NCBI RefSeq assembly: GCF_900107195.1 | Contig: NZ_FNPB01000020.1 | Coordinates: 1 to 46,100, forward strand | Source: Halobellus clavatus | GTDB lineage: Archaea > Halobacteriota > Halobacteria > Halobacteriales > Haloferacaceae | Length of the DNA: 46,100 nt | Direction of reading: 5' to 3' | Shown: positions 1-7,545 of the stretch, in pieces | Position numbering within the stretch: the stretch's first letter is position 1 | How the letters are laid out: the number at the start of each line of letters is the position of its first letter | Notes under the pieces: model-generated | Told to the model about the DNA's origin: nothing | The model's database searches: none | The model's input: the letters and a program-made list of their open reading frames with translations, nothing else | Position numbers and translations under genes: made by a program

Positions 1-222
1 CAACCGTTGATAGAAGCCACCCGGTGAGATCGTCTCATCAGCCGTGGAGTTGTAACTGCGTCTGAAGCCAGCGAGTGTTCGGCTCTCGCCTGCGGCGAAG
101 CCGAACACGAGCGCCCACACGAGGACTGGTACCTGTAGCTTGCCCTCTCGCTCGACCACGCCGAGTTCCTCGGCGTGCTCTTCGAGGAACTCGGAAGGAA
201 ACAGTGTAGTAAGCCGACGCAT
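1..222 (-). CDS. IS4-family (ISH8-like) transposase, N-terminal part, runs off the window
   Basis: The frame reads leftwards from an ATG at 222 and stays open to base 1, giving 74 residues that begin MRRLTTLFPSEFLEEHAEEL and contain GESRTLAGFRR. This resembles the N-terminus of haloarchaeal ISH8-type IS4-family DDE transposases, which move the element by cut and paste. The DDE catalytic domain lies outside the window, so activity cannot be judged. About 120 bp without a gene separate its start codon from the left-end hairpin of the next insertion sequence, so the two elements are almost back to back. Identification rests on sequence resemblance only. Confidence 0.7.
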   Translation of the reverse strand, partial: MRRLTTLFPSEFLEEHAEELGVVEREGKLQVPVLVWALVFGFAAGESRTLAGFRRSYNSTADETISPGGFYQRL

Positions 223-548
223 GATTCTCGATGAGGAGGCTTCTGTGTGCACAGCGGTTGCCTCCTCATTCCTCTCGAAAAGAAGCCTCGATAAGCCGTC
301 ACTGTCACGTGGTTCTCCTCTTAGCTAAAGACGGATAAGGCGCTAAGCCCCCACCCTCAACGGAGCGACCGAAGGGAGCGGAGTAGGGTGGGGATACAGC
401 GTCCCCAGAAATCAAAGATTTCTGGTGTGCGAACGAGACGCAGAGCGTCTCGTCAACGCCGTCATCATCTGTTCATACAGCGATACGGTTGCAGGCCCAC
501 AGGCCCACGTAGTGGCAACGTTTTTTCATTGGGGTACCGTACAACAGT

Positions 549-965
549 ATGAACCCAATGGAATATGACCTCGATTCGGGAGCGCATTCGACGTACTCCC
601 TGCACTACCACCTGATACTCACTACGAAGTATCGGCGTGGAGTGCTAACCGAGGAGCGAACCCAATTTATTCGCGGGATTATCAGCGGGTTCACGGATAA
701 TTACGGCGTCAAACTGACGAGCCTCGACGGAGAGGACGACCACGTTCACATCCTGTTCCGAGCGAAACCCACCACGGACCTCGTGAAGTTCATCAACACG
801 GTCAAGGGCGCGACCGCCCGCCGTATCCGAAACGAGTACGAGGATGAACTAAAAACCGAAATGTGGGGCGACTCGTTCTGGAACGACTCGTACTGCCTCA
901 TTTCGACGGGGCAGGTGTCGCTGGATGTGCTGAAACAGTACGTCGAAGACCAGCGGGAGAGCTGA
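549..965 (+). CDS. tnpA: IS200/IS605 transposase TnpA (Y1 HUH nuclease)
   Basis: The product has 138 residues, normal for the small Y1 transposases that cut and rejoin single-stranded element ends. The HUH metal-binding motif is visible as DDHVHILF at about residues 63-70, and the nucleophilic tyrosine is probably in the helix VLKQYVEDQ near the C-terminus. It begins with ATG 549, about 150 bases inside the left-end hairpin. Its stop overlaps the tnpB start (TGATG at 963-967), so the two are translationally coupled. It is the only tnpA in the window and could mobilise the five tnpB-only elements and the PATE-type elements in trans, at least those with similar ends. It looks intact. Confidence 0.93.
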   Translation: MNPMEYDLDSGAHSTYSLHYHLILTTKYRRGVLTEERTQFIRGIISGFTDNYGVKLTSLDGEDDHVHILFRAKPTTDLVKFINTVKGATARRIRNEYEDELKTEMWGDSFWNDSYCLISTGQVSLDVLKQYVEDQRES

Positions 966-2209
966 TGTACTACGCCTACAAGTACCGCCTCAAGCCGTCC
1001 GACGCCCACCGAAAGGAGTTGGACCGCCACCGCGATATTTGTCGGCAACTGTACAACCACGCGCTCTACCGCCTCAACGAGTACCAAGACGAGCACGGCG
1101 AACTTCCATCCATGACCACGCTTCGGTCGGAACTCCCCGACCTCAAGCAGTGGTGGGATGGCCTCTCCGACGTGTACTCGAAGGTTCTCCAAACCGTTGT
1201 GGAACGCCTGTTCAACAACCTCAAAGGACTCTCCGCGCTCAAGGAGAACGGCTACGGTGTCGGTCAACTCAAATGGAAGCCGCCACGGGAGTTCCGCAGT
1301 TTCACGTACAGTCAGTCTGGCTTCAAGCTCGACAAGAAGGGCGGTCAGGCTGTGCTGTCCCTCTCGAAACTCGCGGACATACCGATTCGGCTTCACCGCG
1401 CCATCCCCGACGACGCGAACCTCAAACAGGTCACGGTCAAGAAGGAACCGACGGGCGAGTGGTTCGCCACGTTCGGAGTCCAAATGGACCGTGAACCGCC
1501 CGAACCGCCTGAGAATCCCGAGCGGTGCGTCGGCATTGACGTGGGGATTCTCAAGTACGCCCACGACACCGACGGGACCGCCGTCGGGTCGCTCGACCTC
1601 TCGGACGAACGGGACCGTCTGGAACGCGAACAGCGGTCCCTCTCACGGAAGGAACACGGGTCGAACAATTGGGAGAAGCAACGGCGGCGGGTCGCTGAGT
1701 GTCACGCCGATCTCCGACGGAAGCGCCGCGACTTCCTGCACAAGCTCTCGAACTATTACGCTCGGGAGTACGACCTCGTGGCGGTCGAAGACCTGAATGT
1801 GAAAGGGATGCTCGAATCACCGTCGAACAGCCGCAACACGGCGTCTGCCGCGTGGCAAACGTTCCTCTCGTTGCTCGAATACAAGTGCGAGCGTGAAGGA
1901 ACGCACTTCGTCGCCGTGAATCCGAGAGGGACGACCAAGGAGTGCGCGTCGTGCGGCGTTTCGACCGACAAGCCGTTGTGGGTCCGTGAACATTCCTGTC
2001 CTGCCTGCGGGTTTGAGGCGGACAGGGACGCGAACGCGGCGTGGAACATCCGTTCTCGCGGCCTCAAGGACGTAGGAGTGGGACACTCCGAACGAACGCC
2101 TGTGGAGACTGCGTTTCCTGTGGATACCGATTCAGTATCTGCAAAGCGCGTCATAGAAGCAGGAAGCCCTACCCTCAAGGAGCGAACGGCGTCAGCCGTG
2201 AGCGAGTAG
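965..2209 (+). CDS. tnpB: TnpB RNA-guided nuclease (IS1341-type OrfB)
   Basis: The product has 414 residues from the ATG at 965 that overlaps the tnpA stop; upstream in-frame starts lie inside tnpA and are not used. The RuvC-like catalytic residues are present: Asp in GIDVGILK (about 192), Glu in VAVEDLNVK (about 275) and Asp in DRDANAAWNI (about 355). A four-cysteine zinc finger (CASC...CPAC) lies between the last two. TnpB proteins are Cas12-like nucleases that use an RNA from the 3' end of their own element to cut matching DNA, which favours element retention. The protein resembles the one at 18632 (both have RKEHGSNNWEKQ) although the two elements have different right ends. It appears intact. 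Confidence 0.95.
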   Translation: MYYAYKYRLKPSDAHRKELDRHRDICRQLYNHALYRLNEYQDEHGELPSMTTLRSELPDLKQWWDGLSDVYSKVLQTVVERLFNNLKGLSALKENGYGVGQLKWKPPREFRSFTYSQSGFKLDKKGGQAVLSLSKLADIPIRLHRAIPDDANLKQVTVKKEPTGEWFATFGVQMDREPPEPPENPERCVGIDVGILKYAHDTDGTAVGSLDLSDERDRLEREQRSLSRKEHGSNNWEKQRRRVAECHADLRRKRRDFLHKLSNYYAREYDLVAVEDLNVKGMLESPSNSRNTASAAWQTFLSLLEYKCEREGTHFVAVNPRGTTKECASCGVSTDKPLWVREHSCPACGFEADRDANAAWNIRSRGLKDVGVGHSERTPVETAFPVDTDSVSAKRVIEAGSPTLKERTASAVSE

Positions 2210-2224
2210 GATAGGGTAGTTCAC
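2060..2224 (+). ncRNA. Candidate omegaRNA (reRNA) of the first tnpB
   Basis: Stem-loops overlap the tnpB 3' end: GGAGT-GGGAC-ACTCC at 2075-2089, GATAC/GTATC at 2123-2139, then the right-end hairpin at 2169-2219. The scaffold would end near 2224 and the guide would be the next bases (ATCGCCCGACGCGTAGTCGG). The same layout with different but still pairing stems occurs at 5574-5645 and 19760-19824. A guide RNA at this position is established for TnpB elements, and sense overlapping transcripts of haloarchaeal IS1341-type genes are known; its existence here is inferred. Confidence 0.5.
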
Positions 2225-2611
2225 ATCGCCCGACGCGTAGTCGGCCTCGAAATCGACGGTGAACGCATCCGAGCCGTACGCGGCGTGGTAGGCACGATGT
2301 CGTTCGAGTGACCCCGTCGCCTTGAAGTGGAAGAACGCAGCTGAGGTGTAGGGCTTGCTCTGGGTCTCGACTTGCGTCTCGACAGAGGCCGGGAGCGCGA
2401 TTTGTGGTGTGTCCGTGTCGATACTCGCAGCGAACTTCTTCGCTTTCTCGACGGTCGCTTGCGAATGTGCCGGTGTCTCGCCGGTGAGCAGGTTTACCGG
2501 CGTCTCGGTATCGTCGGTGAACAGGACATCGTGGAAGGTTCGTGTCCCGAGGACCGCGTCGGGATCTAACTCGCAATCGTGGAATGGATCGTCGTCTGGT
2601 TTCTCGGGCAT
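2192..2611 (-). pseudogene. Hypothetical protein, C-terminus replaced by insertion sequence
   Basis: A leftward gene starts at ATG 2611 (MPEKPDDDPFHDCELDPDAV). It is acidic and haloarchaeal in style, with no motif I recognise. Its frame runs into the right end of the IS200/IS605 element at about 2224, and the last ten or so residues (NYPILLAHG, then stop at 2192) are encoded by the element's terminal hairpin. The genuine C-terminus is therefore lost; an ISH8-like fragment lies on the other side of the element and I cannot find the missing part. The remaining 130 residues may still be made. The 230 bp between it and the Fic gene hold no gene that I can see. Confidence 0.55.
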
Positions 2612-2856
2612 CAAATCACGAGCCTACGGTGGGGCTCAGTCCTTTCTGCCCCAGAAAAACCACCATCTGCTTCGACACAGATCGGTCTACGAATGTATAG
2701 AGGCAAGCCATGCCACGCAAATCTACTGGCGAAGCTCTGGCTGATTTGGATAGGCTATTCGAGACAGAGCTATCTTAGAGTATACTTCCACAAATTTGGA
2801 TAGGGGATTGGCCATATCGTTATCTATATCTGTGTCAGGGCGTGAATTGGATAACA

Positions 2857-4017
2857 ATGCGGCCTGAAGACTTTGCTGAAAACCCGCCTGGCGAGGTTGA
2901 GATGGTCGATGGGATTTTTGCCTTCAGCCCGGATCCGCTCCCACCGGATCTTGGCGCGACCCATGACCTCCTTACCGAGAACGGGGATGCGATGTACGCC
3001 GTGGGCCAGCTCTCGGATTTGGACACGTGGCTCGATTCACCGGAGGTCATTCTGAGTCCGCTCATCCACCGCGAGGCTGTGGATTCCTCGAATATTGAGA
3101 CGACGACGCGGCTCACACTCTCGGATATTTATCGGCGAGAAGCTGGCGAGGAGCCTGGGACGACTGCAACAGAGCGTGCTGACATCACGGAGGCCCAGAA
3201 TTATGTTGAGGCGATCACAACAGGGATCGAATCGCTTCGGGAGGGTGCTGCGTTGGATCGGGAGTTACTGTGTCGGCTACACGAAATTTTGCTACAGGGG
3301 GCCCGTGGTGAGCAGAAGAACCCAGGCGAATTTCGTGAGGATCTTGTGGGTATCGATGAACCAGGGACACCACTTAGTGAGGCACGATTTGTCCCAGCAC
3401 CACCGGCGAGCATTCCGTATGCTCTCCGGAGTCTGCTCCAGTACATCCGATCAGGGCCGACATACGCACCGTTAGTCGATTTGGCGCTTATCCATTATCA
3501 ATTTGAGACGATCCATCCATTTCAGGACGGTAACGGACGGCTCGGTCGCCTCCTTGTGATGCTGGCGCTCTACAAGTGGGATCTGCTACCTGGCCCGTAT
3601 CTCTATCCCTCGTCGTATTTCAACGCGAACCGTGATGCCTATCTCAACAGACTTCTAGCCGTGAGTCGCGACGGGGCCTGGACGGAGTGGGTGTCGTTCT
3701 TCGTGGGGGCGATTGCCGAACAGGGTCGTGAGGCGTATACTGTTGCTCGAGAACTGCTTGCTCTCCGTGATCGCTACCGGGAGCAGTACCAGAGCCAAGG
3801 TGTCGTCATTCGGGAACTCATCGATTTTATTATCGAACATCCCTATCTCACCGAACCACAGGCAGTCTCGGCGCTCGACCGGTCACAACCGGCGGTCAAT
3901 CAGGCTATCCGGCGCCTCTGGGATGACGATGTGTTGCGAGAGACAACTGGTCAACAGCGCAACCGCCGATATGAAGCCCCCGCCGTACTGGAGGTCGTCG
4001 AACCGTACAATCCTTAA
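2857..4017 (+). CDS. Fic family protein (probable AMP-transferase, self-inhibited class)
   Basis: The product has 386 residues from ATG 2857. The GTG at 2842 is in frame, but a TATA-like TTATCTATAT at 2819-2828 lies about 30 bases before the ATG, fitting a leaderless transcript. The Fic active-site motif is complete: HPFQDGNGRLGR at about residues 220-231. Upstream, SSNIE at about 77-81 matches the (S/T)xxxE part of the inhibitory helix of N-terminally self-inhibited Fic proteins, although the usual following Gly or Asn is Thr. The C-terminal 70 residues look like a winged helix (LTEPQAVSALDRSQPAVNQA). Fic domains usually transfer AMP to a protein hydroxyl; some act as toxins. No separate antitoxin gene is adjacent. 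It converges with the next gene, overlapping it by four bases. Confidence 0.9.
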   Translation: MRPEDFAENPPGEVEMVDGIFAFSPDPLPPDLGATHDLLTENGDAMYAVGQLSDLDTWLDSPEVILSPLIHREAVDSSNIETTTRLTLSDIYRREAGEEPGTTATERADITEAQNYVEAITTGIESLREGAALDRELLCRLHEILLQGARGEQKNPGEFREDLVGIDEPGTPLSEARFVPAPPASIPYALRSLLQYIRSGPTYAPLVDLALIHYQFETIHPFQDGNGRLGRLLVMLALYKWDLLPGPYLYPSSYFNANRDAYLNRLLAVSRDGAWTEWVSFFVGAIAEQGREAYTVARELLALRDRYREQYQSQGVVIRELIDFIIEHPYLTEPQAVSALDRSQPAVNQAIRRLWDDDVLRETTGQQRNRRYEAPAVLEVVEPYNP

Positions 4018-4664
4018 TCAGGACGAACCGGGTTGTGAGCGGAGTTGGGGATGAGCAACTCCTGGCGCTTCCCTACCCACTCGCCGAGTTTCTGCTTGAG
4101 ATACTGTCTCGCCGTCGACGGCGTGAAGACGCCCTTGTCGAGCATATCGCCGACGACGTCTTTGAGGGCCGCGAACTGGCCCTGCAGGTGGCCGTCGCCG
4201 ACCGGCTCGCCGTCGTGCCATCGGACGGTCGCGAGCGCGCCGTTTCCGACCGTCTCGCCGTGGTCGACTGTCTCCGAGTCGTACTGCAGGCCAAACCACA
4301 GCGTCCGGTAGGCGGTCACCTCGAATGTCGTCGACACCACGAAGAACGCCTCGTGATGGAGATAGTCGAGATGGTCCGCGACGATCTCGTCGAGGGTAAG
4401 CCCGGTGGCGCGGGGCTTCGGCTCGACGACCGTCGATGGTCGATCCTTGTCGGCGAGGTAGCCGTCGACGGCGTCTGCCTCGAGGCCATCGGCCAACTCC
4501 GTGAAGAGCTGTTTCGCCCACTTGGAGTCGGTGTCGTCGCCACCGAACGGTGTTTCGGCCGTGATGCGGTACTTCATTTTCAGGTCTGCAGCACCCCAGT
4601 GAGTGTAGTGGAGCGTGTACTGTCCATCAGTTCGTTCGTACGCAACGAGTGCGAGGTGGCCCAT
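4014..4664 (-). CDS. DUF6735-like haloarchaeal plasmid protein
   Basis: The product has 216 residues. I chose ATG 4664 (MGHLALVAYERTDGQYTLHY) because this N-terminus, with the following HWGAADL, matches the haloarchaeal family I remember as DUF6735; the frame is open further upstream but without a recognisable sequence. The function of the family is unknown. The protein is soluble, without signal peptide or membrane segment. It opens a leftward plasmid gene block. About 35-65 bases upstream lies a GC hairpin followed by GTTGTTCGTCC (minus strand, 4717-4730), a layout shared with the genes starting at 5112, 5409, 9194, 30214 and 37070 that may be a common promoter and leader. Confidence 0.75.
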   Translation of the reverse strand: MGHLALVAYERTDGQYTLHYTHWGAADLKMKYRITAETPFGGDDTDSKWAKQLFTELADGLEADAVDGYLADKDRPSTVVEPKPRATGLTLDEIVADHLDYLHHEAFFVVSTTFEVTAYRTLWFGLQYDSETVDHGETVGNGALATVRWHDGEPVGDGHLQGQFAALKDVVGDMLDKGVFTPSTARQYLKQKLGEWVGKRQELLIPNSAHNPVRPD

Positions 4665-4731
4665 TGAACAATCACCTCGTAGGACGACCCACGACTGGAT
4701 GCCCCGCACCCCTCCCGGGGGACGAACAACG

Positions 4732-5112
4732 CTACTCGTCGATCGGGTCGGGGGAACTGAGGTCCGCGTACAGGACCTCACCGTCGCGGACGACGTACCG
4801 TTTCGCCAGCACGGGAAATCGACACTTGGTAAATCCGGCTGTCTGAATGTCGAATTCTTCGTTCGGTTCGAGATACTCCGCGAGCGACCGGAGGAACTCG
4901 TGGGTGACGATGCCACCGTCGTAGTCAGGAAGCCCGTTCTCACGAGCCTCGTACACGTCGAAGCTGTCGTAGCCCCAGATGACCAGTTCGCCGTCGTCGT
5001 CCACCTCCCAGTTGAGCGTCCCGAAGCGGTGGTTCTCACAGAGTTCGCGGACTGCCTGTGGGTCTGTTACGAGCGCGCCGGTCGATGCCGTTGCGGCTTG
5101 GAGTGTTACCAT
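4732..5112 (-). CDS. Conserved haloarchaeal plasmid protein of unknown function
   Basis: The product has 126 residues from ATG 5112 (MVTLQAATASTGALVTDPQA). It contains the segments RFGTLNWEVDDDGELVIWGY, DFLR-like helices and QTAGFTKCRFPVLAKR, which I recall from other haloarchaeal plasmids, but I know no function. The single Cys-containing TKCRFP stretch is the best-conserved-looking part. A hairpin plus GTTGTTTACCCC (minus strand, about 5155-5168) sits upstream, as for its neighbour at 4664. It belongs to a leftward gene string, 67 bases before the next gene start. The frame stays open upstream to 5202, but that extension is Arg/Ser-rich shadow sequence. Confidence 0.72.
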   Translation of the reverse strand: MVTLQAATASTGALVTDPQAVRELCENHRFGTLNWEVDDDGELVIWGYDSFDVYEARENGLPDYDGGIVTHEFLRSLAEYLEPNEEFDIQTAGFTKCRFPVLAKRYVVRDGEVLYADLSSPDPIDE

Positions 5113-5220
5113 AGATTGTTCTCGGGAGCGTTCTCGCGCCCCCGCACCCCCCTTCAGGGGTAAACAACTGCTCAGGCTGTGGCGGCCACAGGACGCCCGC
5201 ATTGCCGACGTGTCGTGCGG

Positions 5221-5409
5221 TCAGGACTCTCCGTTGATGTCGATGTCCGCTGTCGTATCCGGTCGGGTGAGGAGTTCTGCCTGCTCCAGAAGCGTCGTTG
5301 CTGTGCTGATCCGCTCTCGGTCGGCGGGCTCCAATTGCTCGCCGTCGATACTGGTGAGATTGCTGAGCGCGCGGTGCAGCCGGTAGCCGGGTGTGTCTCG
5401 TGGGTCCAT
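5221..5409 (-). CDS. Small acidic protein of unknown function
   Basis: The product has 62 residues from ATG 5409 (MDPRDTPGYRLHRALSNLTS). It is acidic, helical and without a recognised domain. It lies in line with the other leftward plasmid genes, about 110 bases before the next start. A hairpin and GTGTTTTTCG (minus strand, 5436-5445) lie 30-37 bases upstream, like those in front of neighbouring genes. The competing longer reading frame over the same bases (Arg- and Pro-rich) looks like a shadow. Calling it real rests on its composition and the upstream motif. Confidence 0.55.
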   Translation of the reverse strand: MDPRDTPGYRLHRALSNLTSIDGEQLEPADRERISTATTLLEQAELLTRPDTTADIDINGES

Positions 5410-5496
5410 ATGCGCGCCTCCGCCGATTCTCGGCGTCGAAAAACACTGGTGGGCAGTCAGTAGGGCAGTCTGAGGTTGGTCGCAAGCTGGCTTCTG

Positions 5497-5537
5497 TTAA
5501 CCAACAAAACCGAGCCGAGACCAGAGATGTTGGTTAA
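5497..5537. repeat. Long-spaced inverted repeat, family A, copy 1
   Basis: TTAACCAACA at 5497-5506 faces TGTTGGTTAA at 5528-5537, with 21 bases between them. Identical arms with the same spacing occur at 14945 and 38230, and with one mismatch and a 23-base spacer at 15724. The spacer sequences are unrelated, so the arms are the conserved part. Arm centres are 31 bp apart, close to three helical turns. I read it as a protein-binding site of unknown partner. Confidence 0.7.
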
Positions 5538-5559
5538 TCCGCCGCCGTCTTTGAGCGCG

Positions 5560-5750
5560 GATTGGGAAAGCTAGGGCTGGGACAGCCCGAAGTACAACGC
5601 CTGCTGGAGTCTGGAGCCTCTGCGGGTAACGACCATTCCCGGTCGGTATCTGCAAGCACCGTCGTTGAAACAGGAAGTCCAACGCGAGAGCAAGGGAGCC
5701 CCGACCTCAAGGAAGCGGCGGTAGCCGCTGAGTAGGTCGAGATAGTTCAC
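5560..5750 (+). ncRNA. Coding-dead tnpB 3' scar with omegaRNA-like structure and IS right end
   Basis: No reading frame remains, but the order of elements matches the 3' ends of the tnpB genes at 965 and 18632: GGGCT-GGGAC-AGCCC at 5574-5588, the words CCGAA and ACGCCTG, CGACC/GGTCG at 5630-5645, GTATCTGCAA, CAGGAAG, and a right-end hairpin ending GATAGTTCAC at 5750. The stems differ in sequence from both relatives yet still pair, and the GGGAC loop is identical. It is either a decayed element or a free-standing guide RNA gene with guide TGGCCGGCTTCGGGTTCGGG. The right end supplies the stop codon of the convergent gene at 5747-6631. Confidence 0.5.
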
Positions 5751-6631
5751 TGGCCGGCTTCGGGTTCGGGCCCGTAGCGGGGCGTCCCGCACCGCTGACA
5801 GCCCCACATCGGCTGCCCAGTCCACTCGTCGTCAGGGACGGTCTCGAACTCACGAAACCGATGTTCGGTCTCTCGACCGCACTCCTGGCACTCGAGATGA
5901 GTTCTGTTCGGCCGCTCGTGTCGTGAGTGTCCAGTACTATTCTCTGCACCGGATTGTTGGAGGGCAATCGCTGGAACCAGCCACACCGCGTCGTCGGTGT
6001 CGTCGAGGACTTCAGTAAGCCGTGACGTGTCGCGGATGCCGTCCCCACGCTGGTCGTAGAGCCGCGTCGGGGCCTGCTCCTGGCGCTCCGACGCTTCCTG
6101 CCCGTGCCACCCTGTCCGGTCACGGGCGGCTCTGAGAAGCTGCTCACCCTCTGCTGAGTCAAGTTGTACCGCAGCGGGGAGCGGAGGCCATCGGTCGGCC
6201 AGTTGGGGCGCAGGCGGTTCGTCGAGATCGTAGAGCAGCGTATAGTCGTCGACGGCGGGCTCCGCGTCGTTTGAGGTCAGGAGGTTTGCGGCGGCCCCGC
6301 CCTTCGCGACGGCGCCGTAGAACGTGGTCGACTCGACGACCAGATGGATGATGCCGAAGAGCGTCGGATCTGCCGTCTCGTCCATCCTGATGGCTTCGTT
6401 TCCGAGATGATTTGTCAGGCAGAACCGGCACTTTGCTTGGCCGGCGGGGATTGACGCGCCACAGGACTCACACTCGGTCGCAGCTGCTGTCGGGTCGTCT
6501 GGATAGCCCGCGTCGATGCTCCCAGATCGCTGCCGCCGTGGCTCGCCACCACCGGTGAGCTGGTCGTCGGGAACGTGGGTGGCTTCGCCGATCGGCCGGA
6601 GGGCTTCATAGTCAGAGTAACGCCCGGTCAT
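5747..6631 (-). CDS. Zinc-ribbon haloarchaeal protein ('biosurfactant protein 1' family)
   Basis: The product has 294 residues from ATG 6631 (MTGRYSDYEALRPIGEATHV); an in-frame start at 6652 is possible. An N-terminal CESC...CRFC pair (about residues 55-75) and a C-terminal CQEC...CQRC pair (about 245-290) look like two zinc ribbons, separated by a domain with AVDDYTLLYDLDEPPA. Haloarchaeal homologues are often labelled biosurfactant protein 1; I know no experiment supporting that and treat the function as unknown. Zinc ribbons suggest nucleic acid or protein binding. Its stop codon lies inside the right end of the adjoining insertion-sequence scar (5747-5749), so only the last residues were affected by that insertion. 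Confidence 0.75.
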   Translation of the reverse strand: MTGRYSDYEALRPIGEATHVPDDQLTGGGEPRRQRSGSIDAGYPDDPTAAATECESCGASIPAGQAKCRFCLTNHLGNEAIRMDETADPTLFGIIHLVVESTTFYGAVAKGGAAANLLTSNDAEPAVDDYTLLYDLDEPPAPQLADRWPPLPAAVQLDSAEGEQLLRAARDRTGWHGQEASERQEQAPTRLYDQRGDGIRDTSRLTEVLDDTDDAVWLVPAIALQQSGAENSTGHSRHERPNRTHLECQECGRETEHRFREFETVPDDEWTGQPMWGCQRCGTPRYGPEPEAGQ

Positions 6632-6725
6632 AGAGTCGTCTGACCGTATCATGCTACGTCTTTAGTTTTAAACGATGGTCCTCAAATCGCTCATTCAACA
6701 GGAATACAACCCAACGGCGTGGGCG

Positions 6726-7298
6726 TTAGACAGCCAGTTCGTCCAGCGCGTCGCGGTGGGTCCGCACGGTGACCACCGAGACGTTCGCAACGTCAGCGAC
6801 GTCCGACTGGGTGAGCCACATCCCGTCTTCGCGTCCGGCCTTGTACAGACAGGCTGCGGCGAACCCGGATGGTCGAACCCCCGTGGTTGCTCCGGTCGAT
6901 TCGGATGCTTCCGCCAACTGCCGAGCCCGCTGCCGGATCTGATCGGAGACGTCGAGCTCCGAGGCCAACCGCGGAACGAACGCACTCGGCGTCACGGGTT
7001 GGGCCGGCAGGCCAAGTTCCGTATTCAGCGTCGTGTATGCGTTCGTCACCCGCGATTGCTCGACGCGCGCCGACTCGGTGATGTCGTCGAGCGTTCGCGG
7101 CCGCCCGTTACACCGACACGCTCCGTAGACACTTGCGGCGGCCATCGCCTCGATTGAGCGGCCCTGGAGGAGGTCCTCGTTCTGAGCGCTGCGGAAGAGC
7201 TGGCAGGCCTGGTCACGGATCGTCTCGGATAGTTCGAGCGCACTACTGATCCGGCGGACTTCACTAAGCCCGTGTGCGAGGTTGCGTTCAGCTTTCGA
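6726..7298 (-). pseudogene. tfb: Transcription factor B, 3' part of a split gene
   Basis: This frame has no start of its own. It enters from the tnpB element at 7299 with SKAERNLAHGLSEVRRISSA and carries the two cyclin-like repeats that in TFB contact TBP, the BRE and RNA polymerase. It continues exactly the 118 residues at 8841-9194, and joining them gives about 308 residues, normal for TFB. An internal ATG at 7145 could give a 139-residue fragment lacking the zinc ribbon and most of the first cyclin repeat, not a working factor. The C-terminal helix-turn-helix (VADVANVSVVTVRTHRDALD) is intact. No substitution or frameshift is visible apart from the insertion, so the split is recent. Confidence 0.85.
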
Positions 7299-7545
7299 GT
7301 AAACTACCCCACCCTACTCCCTCGGCGCATACGCGCCTCGGTCCTTGAGGGTGGGGCCACCGATGGAGCAGTGCTCCATCGAGGCCTCGAAAGACGCGTC
7401 GCGTCTTTCGGTGGCTTTGATGTGGACTCCCGGCAATCAGTCACCAGCAATCTGCCGGTGACTCTTCCCGTTCAACGTCCCACCAGTTATACGCAGGTCT
7501 ACTTCTGCGTCTCCGCTCCCCGACTTGGGCGAGGAACGGAGTCTG
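7299..7545 (-). ncRNA. Candidate omegaRNA of the tnpB element inside tfb
   Basis: Reading leftwards there is a long stem in the tnpB 3' coding end (7511-7520 with 7531-7541), a 10-bp stem at 7440-7462, the conserved word GGGAGTCCAC (7422-7431), then two near-perfect palindromes at 7388-7410 and 7361-7381, and the right-end hairpin (7307-7315 with 7348-7356) ending GTAGTTTAC at 7299. The stem just before GGGAGTCCAC is also present, with different sequence, at 17414-17427 and 29541-29558. A guide taken from the flank would be TCGAAAGCTGAACGCAACCT, which lies in tfb. Confidence 0.45.

Larger units (their letters stand above)
345..2224 (+). mobile_element. IS200/IS605-family element with tnpA and tnpB
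   Basis: This is the only element in the window with both genes. The left end carries a hairpin with 9-bp arms (CCCCACCCT at 349-357, AGGGTGGGG at 385-393). The right end carries a related hairpin (CTACCCT at 2169-2175, AGGGTAG at 2213-2219) and ends in GTAGTTCAC at about 2224. Subterminal hairpins instead of terminal inverted repeats, and no visible target duplication, fit single-strand HUH transposition. The same right-end form recurs at 5750, 7299 and 17513. Exact ends are inferred from these comparisons. The left end abuts an ISH8-like fragment and the right end replaced the 3' end of the leftward gene at 2192-2611. Confidence 0.75.
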
